The notes beneath the pieces are model-generated. The model was not told the DNA's origin and ran no database searches. It saw only the letters and a list, made by a program, of their open reading frames with translations. Positions 8,291-20,965 of a stretch of DNA of 29,900 nucleotides are shown piece after piece. Source of the DNA: Nemertoderma westbladi (lineage: Eukaryota; Xenacoelomorpha; Nemertodermatida; Nemertodermatidae). Every line of letters starts with the position of its first letter. Within the stretch, counting starts at the first letter, position 1. Position numbers and translations under genes: made by a program. The stretch spans positions 1 to 29,900 of the forward strand of contig JAUCBJ010003071.1 in assembly GCA_032718475.1 (NCBI GenBank), given 5' to 3'.

Positions 8291-8645
8291 AGTTTTCATT
8301 TCAGCCCACTAGCAGTAGACTGGAGGACTACCGAATGATTATACTGTCCCAACAAAGACGCAACCTGCTGATGGTCTACAGTCTAGCATGTATATCTGCC
8401 AAGTTTCAGCTTAAACGGATATCAAATAACGAAATGAGAGAAGGTATTATTCACTTTAAGGTACTTCGACCTCTTGCGGCAAACTGTAGAAGTGTAGATG
8501 GAGTACCGTCCCACAAAGAAACAGCCAGTTTTAACATATATGCCTAGATTCATCTTAAACAGATTAAGATACAGGAAATGGGGAAGGTTATCACTTTCAT
8601 ACATTTCGCCCTCTAACGGCAGACTAGAGAACTGCAGATGGATGG
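8291..8645. repeat. Degenerate tandem duplication, about 146-bp period
   Basis: 8391-8503 and 8537-8645 align with many substitutions (shared pieces TTCATCTTAAAC/TTCAGCTTAAAC, GGAAGGTTATCACTTT/GAGAAGGTATTATTCACTTT, and CCTCTAACGGCAGACTAGAG/CCTCTTGCGGCAAACTGTAG). A third, partial copy precedes them (AGTAGACTGGAGGACTACCG near 8311). The short frames here are incidental. Confidence 0.5.
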
Positions 8646-8886
8646 ACACCTATCTAATCTGCTCGCACAACTGGCTAATAATGAAGATGTAATGCAATAT
8701 ATACCCTTAACCAATATCTCTAATCACCAACCTTCTCAGATTCAGAGGCTCTGATTGGTCCATCGTTTGGATCAGCTGATTAATGTTCAACCGCCAAACA
8801 TGTCCCTTTCTGTGGATATATGAATGAATACACATATTGTTATATTACTACTTACAGTTACACTATACTGTACCATGTGCACTAGG
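8646..8886. other. Intergenic stretch, no gene seen
   Basis: No coding or RNA gene. The 13-mer AGGCTCTGATTGG near 8746 also occurs upstream of RpS2 near 1122; it may be chance or a repeat remnant. Confidence 0.4.
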
Positions 8887-9125
8887 TTCCACCTTGGTGT
8901 AGTGGTTGCATTGAATTCACATCTCCTGTAGGTCGTCACATGGGCCAGGGCAGTTTTTGTTTCGGCACGAATGCTTTAAAGGGACCAGCCAGGGCGCATC
9001 GCCTTGCATCCTTAAGTGGTAGCTAAATGAGTACTGGAGTTTACTCTGGGGAGTAAAGTTCTGGGGGGACCGCACTGGAAATAAGTCGTCAGACTTTGTG
9101 CGTAATCCCTGGCCTAGCGGCCGAA
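8887..9125 (+). mobile_element. Candidate tRNA-derived SINE
   Basis: TGGTGTAGTGGTTGCA at 8895-8910 is an excellent RNA polymerase III A box within a tRNA-like start (CACCTTGGTGTAGTGG). The expected B box is not clear (GGTCGTCACATGGG is too divergent), so the head would be decayed. The GC-richer body to about 9125 (GGGACCAGCCAGGGCG, CTGGAGTTTACTCTGGGGAG, CCTGGCCTAGCGGCCG) differs from the AT-rich surroundings. No RNA-gene function is claimed. Confidence 0.4.
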
Positions 9126-9156
9126 GAAAATTTACTTTTTACATACTTTTATGTGT

Positions 9157-9206
9157 ACAGTATAGTATATAATATAGTATAGTATTTAGTATAGTATAGT
9201 ATATAA
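9157..9206. repeat. TATAG microsatellite
   Basis: Imperfect repeats of TATAG/TATAT (AGTATAGTATATAATATAGT and so on) lie just before the truncated LINE start. Confidence 0.7.
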
Positions 9207-9254
9207 TGTACCATAATGCAAGTCTGCATCAATCACCTACATCGCACTGGGTCT

Positions 9255-11688
9255 ATAGCAATAGTGTTAACCGAAATTCCGTCCATCTTCAGGATTTTAT
9301 CTCTGGAAATGGATTGTTTTCGGCTGGAACCCAATTCAAGAAGCGAACTGGAAAATGGACTCATAGTGGACCCAGTGGTCACAAGTCCCACATAGACCAT
9401 ATTCTGTTTCGTAGGAAATACAGGAGCTCTATACAAGACTGTAATGCATTTACACTTCGACCCTTCTCCAGTGATCACCGCCTTATTGTGGCCAAGGTAA
9501 GACTTAGTCTGCGTGCTAGCAGAAAAAACGAAATCTGCCTTGCCGCGGCATGACTGGTCCTCTCTGTTGCAACAGCCAAGTGTGAGATCCAGCTTCACAC
9601 TACAGCTGACCAGGTATGAGGTTCTTGCCTCTGAGGCGGCAGATCACTGTGAGGGCTATACTGCCTTCACAGAAGCAGTTAAGTTAGCAGCTGCAGAAAC
9701 AGTTCCTGTATACCCTCGAAACAGGAAAAGGGCCCCCTGGACTGACAACAAAATTCAGAAGTGCCGAAATGACCTCTATAAGGCACAGAAAGAGTCCCGA
9801 CTCAAACAGACTACAGCGGCCAAGAATGCAGTTAAGGCTGCATCTAGGTCCCTGAACAGGCAGTACTCTGTTAATCTACAGGAGCTAGTAAACCAACAGG
9901 TTGATGCCACCAATGATGCTGACGACAGCAGGCAATCATCACAGGCATGGAAATCGATCAACTTGCTTACTGGTCGGAAAAGCCAACCAACCAACCAAGG
10001 TTAAGGCTGAATCACCAACTGATCGCCTCAATGGTTGGAAGGCCCACTTTGAAAAGCTCCTCAATAATGACAGGGTATTGCCTGATAACTTTATAGAAGT
10101 AAAAGTGTCTGAGTCTGTACTCCCAGATATTCCCATTGGCGATATCTCCTTTGCAGAAGTGAAGGCTGCTGCAAAGAGCATTAAGACCAATCGTGCCAGT
10201 GGAGTAGATGGTGTTTCCCCTGGGGTCTTTAAAATACCTGAGTGTTTAAAGCTCATCTATCCCATCACAGTAGACATGTACCGAACAACAAGAGTCCCAC
10301 GAGAAATGAAAACAAATAAGTTGGTACCAGTTCCCAAGAAGGGCAACTTAACACTCTATGGTTCATTTGGGGGAATCTCATTGATCTCGATTGCTGCAAA
10401 GCTATACAATAGAATTCTATTAAATCGCGTCAGGGATCCCATTGAGAGACTGCTCCGTGGAAATCAGAATGGGTTCCGTAAAGGTCGTGGGACCATGGAG
10501 CCCATTTTAGCTCTTAGAAGGATAATTTAAGAGTTTTCAAAAAAGAAAGACAGGCATCTGGCTGTTATCTTTGTTGACTTCTTCAAGGCCTTTGATTCAG
10601 TCTCTCGCTCACGTATGTTCAGCATACTTTCAATATATGGGATTCCTGATGAAATCTTTGCAGCAATCAGATCAGTATATGATGGTTCGACAACATTTGT
10701 GTCTACTGTTGACGGTGACACAGAACCATTTTAAGTGTTATGGGGCGTCCTCCAGGGAGACACACTTGCCCCATTCTTACTTTTAATTGTGGTTGAATAT
10801 GTTCTACGCATGTCCTTAGTTCATCATAATGATGATGGGGTGATGATAACTCCACCTACTGGCTCCAGAAGTCGAGGAAATCCTGCCAAGTACCTAACTA
10901 ATCTAGACTTTGCTGATGACTTAGGAGTACTCTCAGAATCACTAGAGGGAGCCCAACGGCTCCTCAGATCATTAGAACATGCTGCTTCTAGTGTTGGTCT
11001 TTTTATTAACTCCAGAAAGACCAAAAATTTTGACAGTTAACTTTGAAAGTCCTCAGCATGTCTCTGATCGGATCAGCATAAGCTCAAATGATGGTATGCT
11101 TGAGCATGTGGACGACTTCTGTTACCTGGGATCGTGGATCCGAAAGTCTGGTGAGGACCTTCGAATACGTAAGGGAAAGGCATGGGCAGCCTTGAATAGG
11201 CTTTCCAGGATTTGGAAGTCACCGAGAATTAATCGGAAACTTAAAGTCCGATTATTTAGAGCAGCAGTAGTTCCAGTACTCCTCTATGGGAGTCCATGCT
11301 GGGCTCTAACTGCGGAGGACACCAAATCTCTGGATGGTACATTCACAAGAATGCCACGCCGGGTTCATTGTGTCAAGTACAATGCACACATCTCCAACCA
11401 GACACTAAATAACATTGGAGGTGTCTCATTGGTTCGCCCAAGCTTGACACTAGAACAAAATCGCCTCCGCTTTGCAGGACATTGCTTTCGCCGTGAGGAC
11501 CAGCCAGTGCATATCTTGTACTTTGGCAGCCTCATGGAGTGAATAAGCATGGTGGACAGCCCATGACTTTCGTGAGACGGATCTTAAAGGACACTGGCCT
11601 TGAAGATGCGGATGATCTAGCAAATGTCATGGGTGATAGGGAGTTGTGGCGGCGCAATTTTGTCGACAAGCCGGCACAGCATTCTTAA
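9255..11688 (+). pseudogene. 5'-truncated non-LTR retrotransposon (LINE) ORF2 relic
   Basis: The plus-strand pieces follow LINE ORF2 order. The end of the APE endonuclease comes first (HIDHILFRRKYRSS, FSSDHRLIVAKVRLSLR, about 9285-9530), then a linker (WKSINLLTGRKS). The reverse transcriptase follows from about 10030: RASGVDGVSPGVFK, NGFRKGRGTMEPILALRR, VIFVDFFKAFDS with one catalytic Asp, GVLQGDTLAPFLL, and LDFADD as the FADD catalytic box. The tail has LLYGSPCWALT, RLRFAGHCFRRED and GDRELWRRNF, ending TAA at 11686-11688. The register changes near 9540, 10000, 11030 and 11530, and there are in-frame stops at 10528-10530 and 10732-10734. The N-terminal endonuclease half and any ORF1 are absent, as expected from incomplete reverse transcription. 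The clade (CR1/Jockey-like or RTE-like) is not decided. Confidence 0.92.
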
Positions 11689-11735
11689 AAATGCAGCTGC
11701 AATGCAGCATGCCGATCCTAGTAATACTGTGTGTA
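11689..11735 (+). other. Junction between LINE stop and satellite array
   Basis: Only 47 bases separate the ORF2 stop from the first satellite unit (AAATGCAGCTGCAATGCAGC, ATGCCGATCCTAGTAATACT, GTGTGTA). This is either the whole LINE 3'UTR or a 3'UTR interrupted by the array. No poly(A) or other LINE terminal repeat is seen. Confidence 0.6.
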
Positions 11736-14700
11736 AATGTAGCAGAGCACCGCGAGAATGTAGCAGAGCATTGTGAGAATGTAGCAGAGCACCGTGAGAA
11801 TGTAGCAGAGCACCGTGAGAATGTAGCAAAGCAATGTGAGAACGTAGCAGAGCACCGTGAGAATGTAGCAGAGCAATGTGAGAATGTAGCAGAGCAATGT
11901 GAGAATGTAGCAGAGCACCGTGAGAATGTAGCAGAGCACCGTGAGAATGTAGCAAAGCAATGTGAGAACGTAGCAGAGCACCGTGAGAATGTAGCGGAGC
12001 AATGTGAGAATGTAGCGGAGCAATGTGAGAATGTAGCGGAGCAATGTGAGAATGTAGCAGAGCAATGTGAGAATGTAGAAGAGCACCGTGAGAATGTAGC
12101 AGAGCAATGTGAGAATGTAGCAGAGCAATGTGAGAATGTAGCGGAGCAATGTGAGAATGTAGCGGAGCAATGTGAGAATGTAGCAGAGCACCGTGAGAAT
12201 GTAGCAAAGCAATGTGAGAACGTAGCAGAGCACCGTGAGAATGTAGCAGAGCACCGTGAGAATGTAGCAAAGCAATGTGAGAATGTAGCGGAGCAATGTG
12301 AGAATGTAGCAGAGCAATGTGAGAATGTAGCGGAGCAATGTGAGAACGTAGAAGAGCACCGTGAGAATGTAGCGGAGCAATGTGAGAATGTAGCGGAGCA
12401 ATGTGAGAATGTAGCGGAGCAATGTGAGAACGTAGAAGAGCACCGTGAGAATGTAGCGGAGCAATGTGAGAATGTAGCGGAGCAATGTGAGAATGTAGCG
12501 GAGCAATGTGAGAATGTAGCGGAGCAATGTGAGAATGTAGCAGAGCACCGTGAGAATGTAGCGGAGCAATGTGAGAATGTAGCAGAGCACCGTGAGAATG
12601 TAGCAAAGCAATGTGAGAATGTAGCAGAGCACCGTGAGAATGTAGCAGAGCACCGTGAGAATGTAGCAAAGCAATGTGAGAATGTAGCAGAGCACCGTGA
12701 GAATGTAGCAGAGCACCGTGAGAATGTAGCGGAGCAATGTGAGAATGTAGCGGAGCAATGTGAGAATGTAGCAGAGCACCGTGAGAATGTAGCGGAGCAA
12801 TGTGAGAATGTAGCAGAGCACCGTGAGAATGTAGCAAAGCAATGTGAGAATGTAGCAGAGCACCGTGAGAATGTAGCAGAGCACCGTGAGAATGTAGCAA
12901 AGCAATGTGAGAATGTAGCAGAGCACCGTGAGAATGTAGCAGAGCACCGTGAGAATGTAGCGGAGCAATGTGAGAATGTAGCAGAGCACCGTGAGAATGT
13001 AGCAGAGCACCGTGAGAATGTAGCAGAGCACCGTGAGAATGTAGCAGAGCAATGTGAGAATGTAGCGGAGCAATGTGAGAATGTAGCAGAGCAATGTGAG
13101 AACGTAGAAGAGCACCGTGAGAATGTAGCAGAGCACCGTGAGAATGTAGCAGAGCACCGTGAGAATGTAGCAGAGCAATGTGAGAATGTAGCGGAGCAAT
13201 GTGAGAATGTAGCAGAGCAATGTGAGAACGTAGAAGAGCACCGTGAGAATGTAGCGGAGCAATGTGAGAATGTAGCGGAGCAATGTGAGAATGTAGCGGA
13301 GCAATGTGAGAATGTAGCAGAGCACCGTGAGAATGTAGCAGAGCACCGTGAGAATGTAGCAGAGCACCGTGAGAATGTAGCAGAGCAATGTGAGAATGTA
13401 GCGGAGCAATGTGAGAATGTAGCGGAGCAATGTGAGAATGTAGCAGAGCACCGTGAGAATGTAGCAGAGCACCGTGAGAATGTAGCAGAGCACCGTGAGA
13501 ATGTAGCAGAGCAATGTGAGAATGTAGCGGAGCAATGTGAGAATGTAGCAGAGCAATGTGAGAACGTAGAAGAGCACCGTGAGAATGTAGCGGAGCAATG
13601 TGAGAATGTAGCGGAGCAATGTGAGAATGTAGCGGAGCAATGTGAGAATGTAGCGGAGCAATGTGAGAATGTAGCAGAGCACCGTGAGAATGTAGCAAAG
13701 CAATGTGAGAATGTAGCAGAGCACCGTGAGAATGTAGCAGAGCACCGTGAGAATGTAGCAGAGCACCGTGAGAATGTAGCAGAGCAATGTGAGAATGTAG
13801 CAGAGCACCGTGAGAATGTAGCAGAGCACCGTGAGAATGTAGCAGAGCACCGTGAGAATGTAGCAGAGCAATGTGAGAATGTAGCGGAGCAATGTGAGAA
13901 TGTAGCAGAGCACCGTGAGAATGTAGCAGAGCACCGTGAGAATGTAGCGGAGCAATGTGAGAATGTAGCGGAGCAATGTGAGAATGTAGCAGAGCACCGT
14001 GAGAATGTAGCAGAGCACCGTGAGAATGTAGCAGAGCACCGTGAGAATGTAGCAGAGCAATGTGAGAATGTAGCGGAGCAATGTGAGAATGTAGCAGAGC
14101 AATGTGAGAACGTAGAAGAGCACCGTGAGAATGTAGCGGAGCAATGTGAGAATGTAGCGGAGCAATGTGAGAATGTAGCGGAGCAATGTGAGAATGTAGC
14201 GGAGCAATGTGAGAATGTAGCAGAGCACCGTGAGAATGTAGCAAAGCAATGTGAGAATGTAGCAGAGCACCGTGAGAATGTAGCAGAGCACCGTGAGAAT
14301 GTAGCAGAGCACCGTGAGAATGTAGCAGAGCAATGTGAGAATGTAGCGGAGCAATGTGAGAATGTAGCAGAGCAATGTGAGAATGTAGCGGAGCAATGTG
14401 AGAATGTAGCAGAGCAATGTGAGAATGTAGAAGAGCACCGTGAGAATGTAGCGGAGCAATGTGAGAATGTAGCGGAGCAATGTGAGAATGTAGCAGAGCA
14501 ATGTGAGAATGTAGCGGAGCAATGTGAGAATGTAGCAAAGCAATGTGAGAATGTAGCAGAGCACCGTGAGAATGTAGCAGAGCACCGTGAGAATGTAGCA
14601 GAGCACCGTGAGAATGTAGCAGAGCAATGTGAGAATGTAGCAGAGCACCGTGAGAATGTAGCAGAGCACCGTGAGAATGTAGCGGAGCAATGTGAGAATG

Positions 14701-17700
14701 TAGCAGAGCAATGTGAGAACGTAGAAGAGCACCGTGAGAATGTAGCGGAGCAATGTGAGAATGTAGCGGAGCAATGTGAGAATGTAGCGGAGCAATGTGA
14801 GAATGTAGCGGAGCAATGTGAGAATGTAGCAGAGCACCGTGAGAATGTAGCAAAGCAATGTGAGAATGTAGCAGAGCAATGTGAGAATGTAGAAGAGCAC
14901 CGTGAGAATGTAGCAGAGCACCGTGAGAATGTAGCAGAGCACCGTGAGAATGTAGCAGAGCAATGTGAGAATGTAGCGGAGCAATGTGAGAATGTAGCAG
15001 AGCAATGTGAGAATGTAGCGGAGCAATGTGAGAATGTAGCAGAGCAATGTGAGAATGTAGAAGAGCACCGTGAGAATGTAGCGGAGCAATGTGAGAATGT
15101 AGCGGAGCAATGTGAGAATGTAGCAGAGCAATGTGAGAATGTAGAAGAGCAATGTGAGAATGTAGCAGAGCAATGTGAGAATGTAGCAGAGCAATGTGAG
15201 AATGTAGCAGAGCAATGTGAGAATGTAGCAGAGCACCGTGAGAATGTAGCAGAGCAATGTGAGAATGTAGCAGAGCAATGTGAGAATGTAGCAGAGCAAT
15301 GTGAGAATGTAGAAGAGCACCGTGAGAATGTAGCGGAGCAATGTGAGAATGTAGCGGAGCAATGTGAGAATGTAGCGGAGCAATGTGAGAATGTAGCAGA
15401 GCAATGTGAGAATGTAGCAGAGCACCGTGAGAATGTAGCAGAGCAATGTGAGAATGTAGCAGAGCAATGTGAGAATGTAGCAGAGCAATGTGAGAATGTA
15501 GCAGAGCAATGTGAGAATGTAGCAGAGCACCGTGAGAATGTAGCAGAGCAATGTGAGAATGTAGCAGAGCAATGTGAGAATGTAGCAGAGCAATGTGAGA
15601 ATGTAGAAGAGCACCGTGATAATGTAGCGGAGCAATGTGAGAATGTAGCGGAGCAATGTGAGAATGTAGCAGAGCAATGTGAGAATGTAGCAGAGCAATG
15701 TGAGAATGTAGCGGAGCAATGTGAGAACGTAGCAGAGCACCGTGAGAATGTAGCAGAGCAATGTGAGAATGTAGCAGAGCAATGTGAGAATGTAGCAGAG
15801 CAATGTGAGAATGTAGAAGAGCACCGTGAGAATGTAGCGGAGCAATGTGAGAATGTAGCGGAGCAATGTGAGAATGTAGCAGAGCACCGTGAGAATGTAG
15901 CAAAGCAATGTGAGAATGTAGCGGAGCACCGTGAGAATGTAGCAAAGCAATGTGAGAACGTAGCGGAGCAATGTGAGAATGTAGCAGAGCACCGTGAGAA
16001 TGTAGCAGAGCACCGTGAGAATGTAGCAGAGCACCGTGAGAATGTAGCAGAGCAATGTGAGAATGTAGCAGAGCAATGTGAGAATGTAGCGGAGCAATGT
16101 GAGAACGTAGCAGAGCACCGTGAGAATGTAGCAGAGCAATGTGAGAATGTAGCAGAGCAATGTGAGAATGTAGCGGAGCAATGTGAGAATGTAGAAGAGC
16201 AATGTGAGAATGTAGCGGAGCAATGTGAGAACGTAGCAGAGCACCGTGAGAATGTAGCAGAGCACCGTGAGAATGTAGCAGAGCAATGTGAGAATGTAGC
16301 AGAGCAATGTGAGAATGTAGCGGAGCAATGTGAGAACGTAGCAGAGCACCGTGAGAATGTAGCAGAGCAATGTGAGAATGTAGCAGAGCAATGTGAGAAT
16401 GTAGCGGAGCAATGTGAGAACGTAGCAGAGCACCGTGAGAATGTAGCAGAGCAATGTGAGAACGTAGCAGAGCACCGTGAGAATGTAGCAGAGCACCGTG
16501 AGAATGTAGCAGAGCAATGTGAGAATGTAGCAGAGCAATGTGAGAATGTAGCGGAGCAATGTGAGAACGTAGCAGAGCACCGTGAGAATGTAGCAGAGCA
16601 ATGTGAGAATGTAGCAGAGCAATGTGAGAATGTAGCGGAGCAATGTGAGAACGTAGCAGAGCACCGTGAGAATGTAGCAGAGCAATGTGAGAATGTAGCA
16701 GAGCAATGTGAGAATGTAGCAGAGCAATGTGAGAATGTAGAAGAGCACCGTGAGAATGTAGCGGAGCAATGTGAGAATGTAGCGGAGCAATGTGAGAATG
16801 TAGCAGAGCACCGTGAGAATGTAGCAAAGCAATGTGAGAATGTAGCGGAGCACCGTGAGAATGTAGCAAAGCAATGTGAGAACGTAGCGGAGCAATGTGA
16901 GAATGTAGCAGAGCACCGTGAGAATGTAGCAGAGCACCGTGAGAATGTAGCAGAGCACCGTGAGAATGTAGCAGAGCAATGTGAGAATGTAGCGGAGCAA
17001 TGTGAGAATGTAGCAGAGCACCGTGAGAATGTAGCAAAGCAATGTGAGAACGTAGCAGAGCACCGTGAGAATGTAGCAGAGCACCGTGAGAATGTAGCAG
17101 AGCACCGTGAGAATGTAGCAGAGCAATGTGAGAATGTAGCGGAGCAATGTGAGAATGTAGCAGAGCAATGTGAGAATGTAGCGGAGCAATGTGAGAATGT
17201 AGCAGAGCAATGTGAGAATGTAGCGGAGCAATGTGAGAATGTAGCAGAGCAATGTGAGAATGTAGCGGAGCAATGTGAGAATGTAGCAGAGCAATGTGAG
17301 AATGTAGCGGAGCAATGTGAGAATGTAGCAGAGCACCGTGAGAATGTAGCAAAGCAATGTGAGAACGTAGCAGAGCACCGTGAGAATGTAGCAGAGCACC
17401 GTGAGAATGTAGCAAGAGCAATGTGAGAATGTAGCGGAGCAATGTGAGAATGTAGCAGAGCAATGTGAGAATGTAGCGGAGCAATGTGAGAATGTAGCAG
17501 AGCACCGTGAGAATGTAGCAAAGCAATGTGAGAACGTAGCAGAGCACCGTGAGAATGTAGCAGAGCAATGTGAGAATGTAGCAGAGCACCGTGAGAATGT
17601 AGCAGAGCACCGTGAGAATGTAGCAGAGCACCGTGAGAATGTAGCAGAGCAATGTGAGAATGTAGCAGAGCAATGTGAGAATGTAGCGGAGCAATGTGAG

Positions 17701-19737
17701 AATGTAGCAGAGCAATGTGAGAATGTAGAAGAGCACCGTGAGAATGTAGCGGAGCAATGTGAGAATGTAGCGGAGCAATGTGAGAATGTAGCAGAGCAAT
17801 GTGAGAATGTAGCGGAGCAATGTGAGAACGTAGCAGAGCACCGTGAGAATGTAGCAGAGCAATGTGAGAATGTAGCAGAGCAATGTGAGAATGTAGCAGA
17901 GCAATGTGAGAATGTAGAAGAGCACCGTGAGAATGTAGCGGAGCAATGTGAGAATGTAGCGGAGCAATGTGAGAATGTAGCGGAGCAATGTGAGAATGTA
18001 GCAGAGCAATGTGAGAATGTAGCGGAGCAATGTGAGAACGTAGCAGAGCACCGTGAGAATGTAGCAGAGCAATGTGAGAATGTAGCAGAGCAATGTGAGA
18101 ATGTAGCAGAGCAATGTGAGAATGTAGCAGAGCAATGTGAGAATGTAGCGGAGCAATGTGAGAATGTAGCAGAGCAATGTGAGAATGTAGCGGAGCAATG
18201 TGAGAATGTAGCAGAGCACCGTGAGAATGTAGCAAAGCAATGTGAGAATGTAGCAGAGCAATGTGAGAATGTAGCGGAGCAATGTGAGAATGTAGCGGAG
18301 CAATGTGAGAATGTAGCAGAGCAATGTGAGAATGTAGCGGAGCAATGTGAGAATGTAGCAGAGCAATGTGAGAATGTAGCAGAGCAATGTGAGAATGTAG
18401 CGGAGCAATGTGAGAATGTAGCAGAGCAATGTGAGAATGTAGCGGAGCAATGTGAGAATGTAGCAGAGCACCGTGAGAATGTAGCAGAGCAATGTGAGAA
18501 TGTAGCAGAGCACCGTGAGAATGTAGCAGAGCACCGTGAGAATGTAGCAGAGCACCGTGAGAATGTAGCAGAGCAATGTGAGAATGTAGCGGAGCAATGT
18601 GAGAATGTAGCAGAGCAATGTGAGAATGTAGCAGAGCACCGTGAGAATGTAGCAGAGCAATGTGAGAATGTAGCAGAGCAATGTGAGAATGTAGCGGAGC
18701 AATGTGAGAATGTAGCGGAGCAATGTGAGAATGTAGCGGAGCAATGTGAGAATGTAGCAGAGCAATGTGAGAATGTAGCGGAGCAATGTGAGAATGTAGC
18801 AGAGCAATGTGAGAATGTAGCAGAGCAATGTGAGAATGTAGCGGAGCAATGTGAGAATGTAGCAGAGCAATGTGAGAATGTAGCGGAGCAATGTGAGAAT
18901 GTAGCAGAGCACCGTGAGAATGTAGCAAAGCAATGTGAGAATGTAGCAGAGCACCGTGAGAATGTAGCAGAGCACCGTGAGAATGTAGCAGAGCACCGTG
19001 AGAATGTAGCAGAGCAATGTGAGAATGTAGCGGAGCAATGTGAGAATGTAGCAGAGCAATGTGAGAATGTAGCGGAGCAATGTGAGAATGTAGCAGAGCA
19101 ATGTGAGAATGTAGAAGAGCACCGTGAGAATGTAGCGGAGCAATGTGAGAATGTAGCGGAGCAATGTGAGAATGTAGCAGAGCAATGTGAGAATGTAGCG
19201 GAGCAATGTGAGAACGTAGCAGAGCACCGTGAGAATGTAGCAGAGCAATGTGAGAATGTAGCAGAGCAATGTGAGAATGTAGCAGAGCAATGTGAGAATG
19301 TAGAAGAGCACCGTGAGAATGTAGCGGAGCAATGTGAGAATGTAGCGGAGCAATGTGAGAATGTAGCAGAGCAATGTGAGAATGTAGCGGAGCAATGTGA
19401 GAATGTAGCAGAGCACCGTGAGAATGTAGCAAAGCAATGTGAGAACGTAGCAGAGCACCGTGAGAATGTAGCAGAGCACCGTGAGAATGTAGCAGAGCAC
19501 CGTGAGAATGTAGCAGAGCAATGTGAGAATGTAGCGGAGCAATGTGAGAATGTAGCAGAGCAATGTGAGAATGTAGCGGAGCAATGTGAGAATGTAGCAG
19601 AGCAATGTGAGAATGTAGAAGAGCACCGTGAGAATGTAGCGGAGCAATGTGAGAATGTAGCGGAGCAATGTGAGAATGTAGCAGAGCAATGTGAGAATGT
19701 AGCGGAGCAATGTGAGAATGTAGCAGAGCAATGTGAG

Positions 19738-20050
19738 AACGTAGCAGAGCACCGTGAGAATGTAGCAGAGCAATGTGAGAATGTAGCAGAGCAATGTGAG
19801 AATGTAGCAGAGCAATGTGAGAATGTAGCAGAGCAATGTGAGAACGTAGCAGAGCACCGTGAGAATGTAGCAGAGCAATGTGAGAATGTAGCAGAGCAAT
19901 GTGAGAATGTAGCAGAGCAATGTGAGAATGTAGCAGAGCAATGTGAGAACGTAGCAGAGCACCGTGAGAATGTAGCAGAGCAATGTGAGAATGTAGCAGA
20001 GCAATGTGAGAATGTAGCAGAGCAATGTGAGAATGTAGAAGAGCACCGTG
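19738..20050. repeat. Higher-order repeat, 105 bp (5 units)
   Basis: GAGAACGTAGCAGAGCACCG, followed by four CAATGT-type units, recurs with AAC at 19738, 19843 and 19948, exactly 105 bases apart. Confidence 0.85.
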
Positions 20051-20965
20051 AGAATGTAGCGGAGCAATGTGAGAATGTAGCGGAGCAATGTGAGAATGTA
20101 GCAGAGCAATGTGAGAATGTAGCGGAGCAATGTGAGAACGTAGCAGAGCACCGTGAGAATGTAGCAGAGCAATGTGAGAATGTAGCAGAGCAATGTGAGA
20201 ATGTAGCAGAGCAATGTGAGAATGTAGCGGAGCAATGTGAGAACGTAGCAGAGCACCGTGAGAATGTAGCAGAGCAATGTGAGAATGTAGCAGAGCAATG
20301 TGAGAATGTAGCAGAGCAATGTGAGAATGTAGAAGAGCACCGTGAGAATGTAGCGGAGCAATGTGAGAATGTAGCGGAGCAATGTGAGAATGTAGCAGAG
20401 CAATGTGAGAATGTAGCGGAGCAATGTGAGAACGTAGCAGAGCACCGTGAGAATGTAGCAGAGCAATGTGAGAATGTAGCAGAGCAATGTGAGAACGTAG
20501 CAGAGCACCGTGAGAATGTAGCAGAGCAATGTGAGAATGTAGCAGAGCAATGTGAGAATGTAGCAGAGCAATGTGAGAATGTAGCAGAGCAATGTGAGAA
20601 CGTAGCAGAGCACCGTGAGAATGTAGCAGAGCAATGTGAGAATGTAGCAGAGCAATGTGAGAATGTAGCAGAGCAATGTGAGAATGTAGCAGAGCAATGT
20701 GAGAACGTAGCAGAGCACCGTGAGAATGTAGCAGAGCAATGTGAGAATGTAGCAGAGCAATGTGAGAATGTAGCAGAGCAATGTGAGAATGTAGAAGAGC
20801 ACCGTGAGAATGTAGCGGAGCAATGTGAGAATGTAGCGGAGCAATGTGAGAATGTAGCAGAGCAATGTGAGAATGTAGCGGAGCAATGTGAGAACGTAGC
20901 AGAGCACCGTGAGAATGTAGCGGAGCAATGTGAGAATGTAGCAGAGCACCGTGAGAATGTAGCAA

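Noticed and set aside
8335-8692. Three short frames of 64-75 codons
   Set aside because: They overlap on both strands within a decayed tandem duplication and resemble no protein.
8887-8970. Functional tRNA gene
   Set aside because: Only an A box is convincing; there is no B box, acceptor stem or anticodon arm that folds.
11646-17426. 1,926-codon plus-strand gene
   Set aside because: The first codon is GTG inside the LINE relic, the start belongs to a different frame of the LINE tail, and no in-frame ATG occurs in the array. Kept as a hypothesis under findings, not as a gene.
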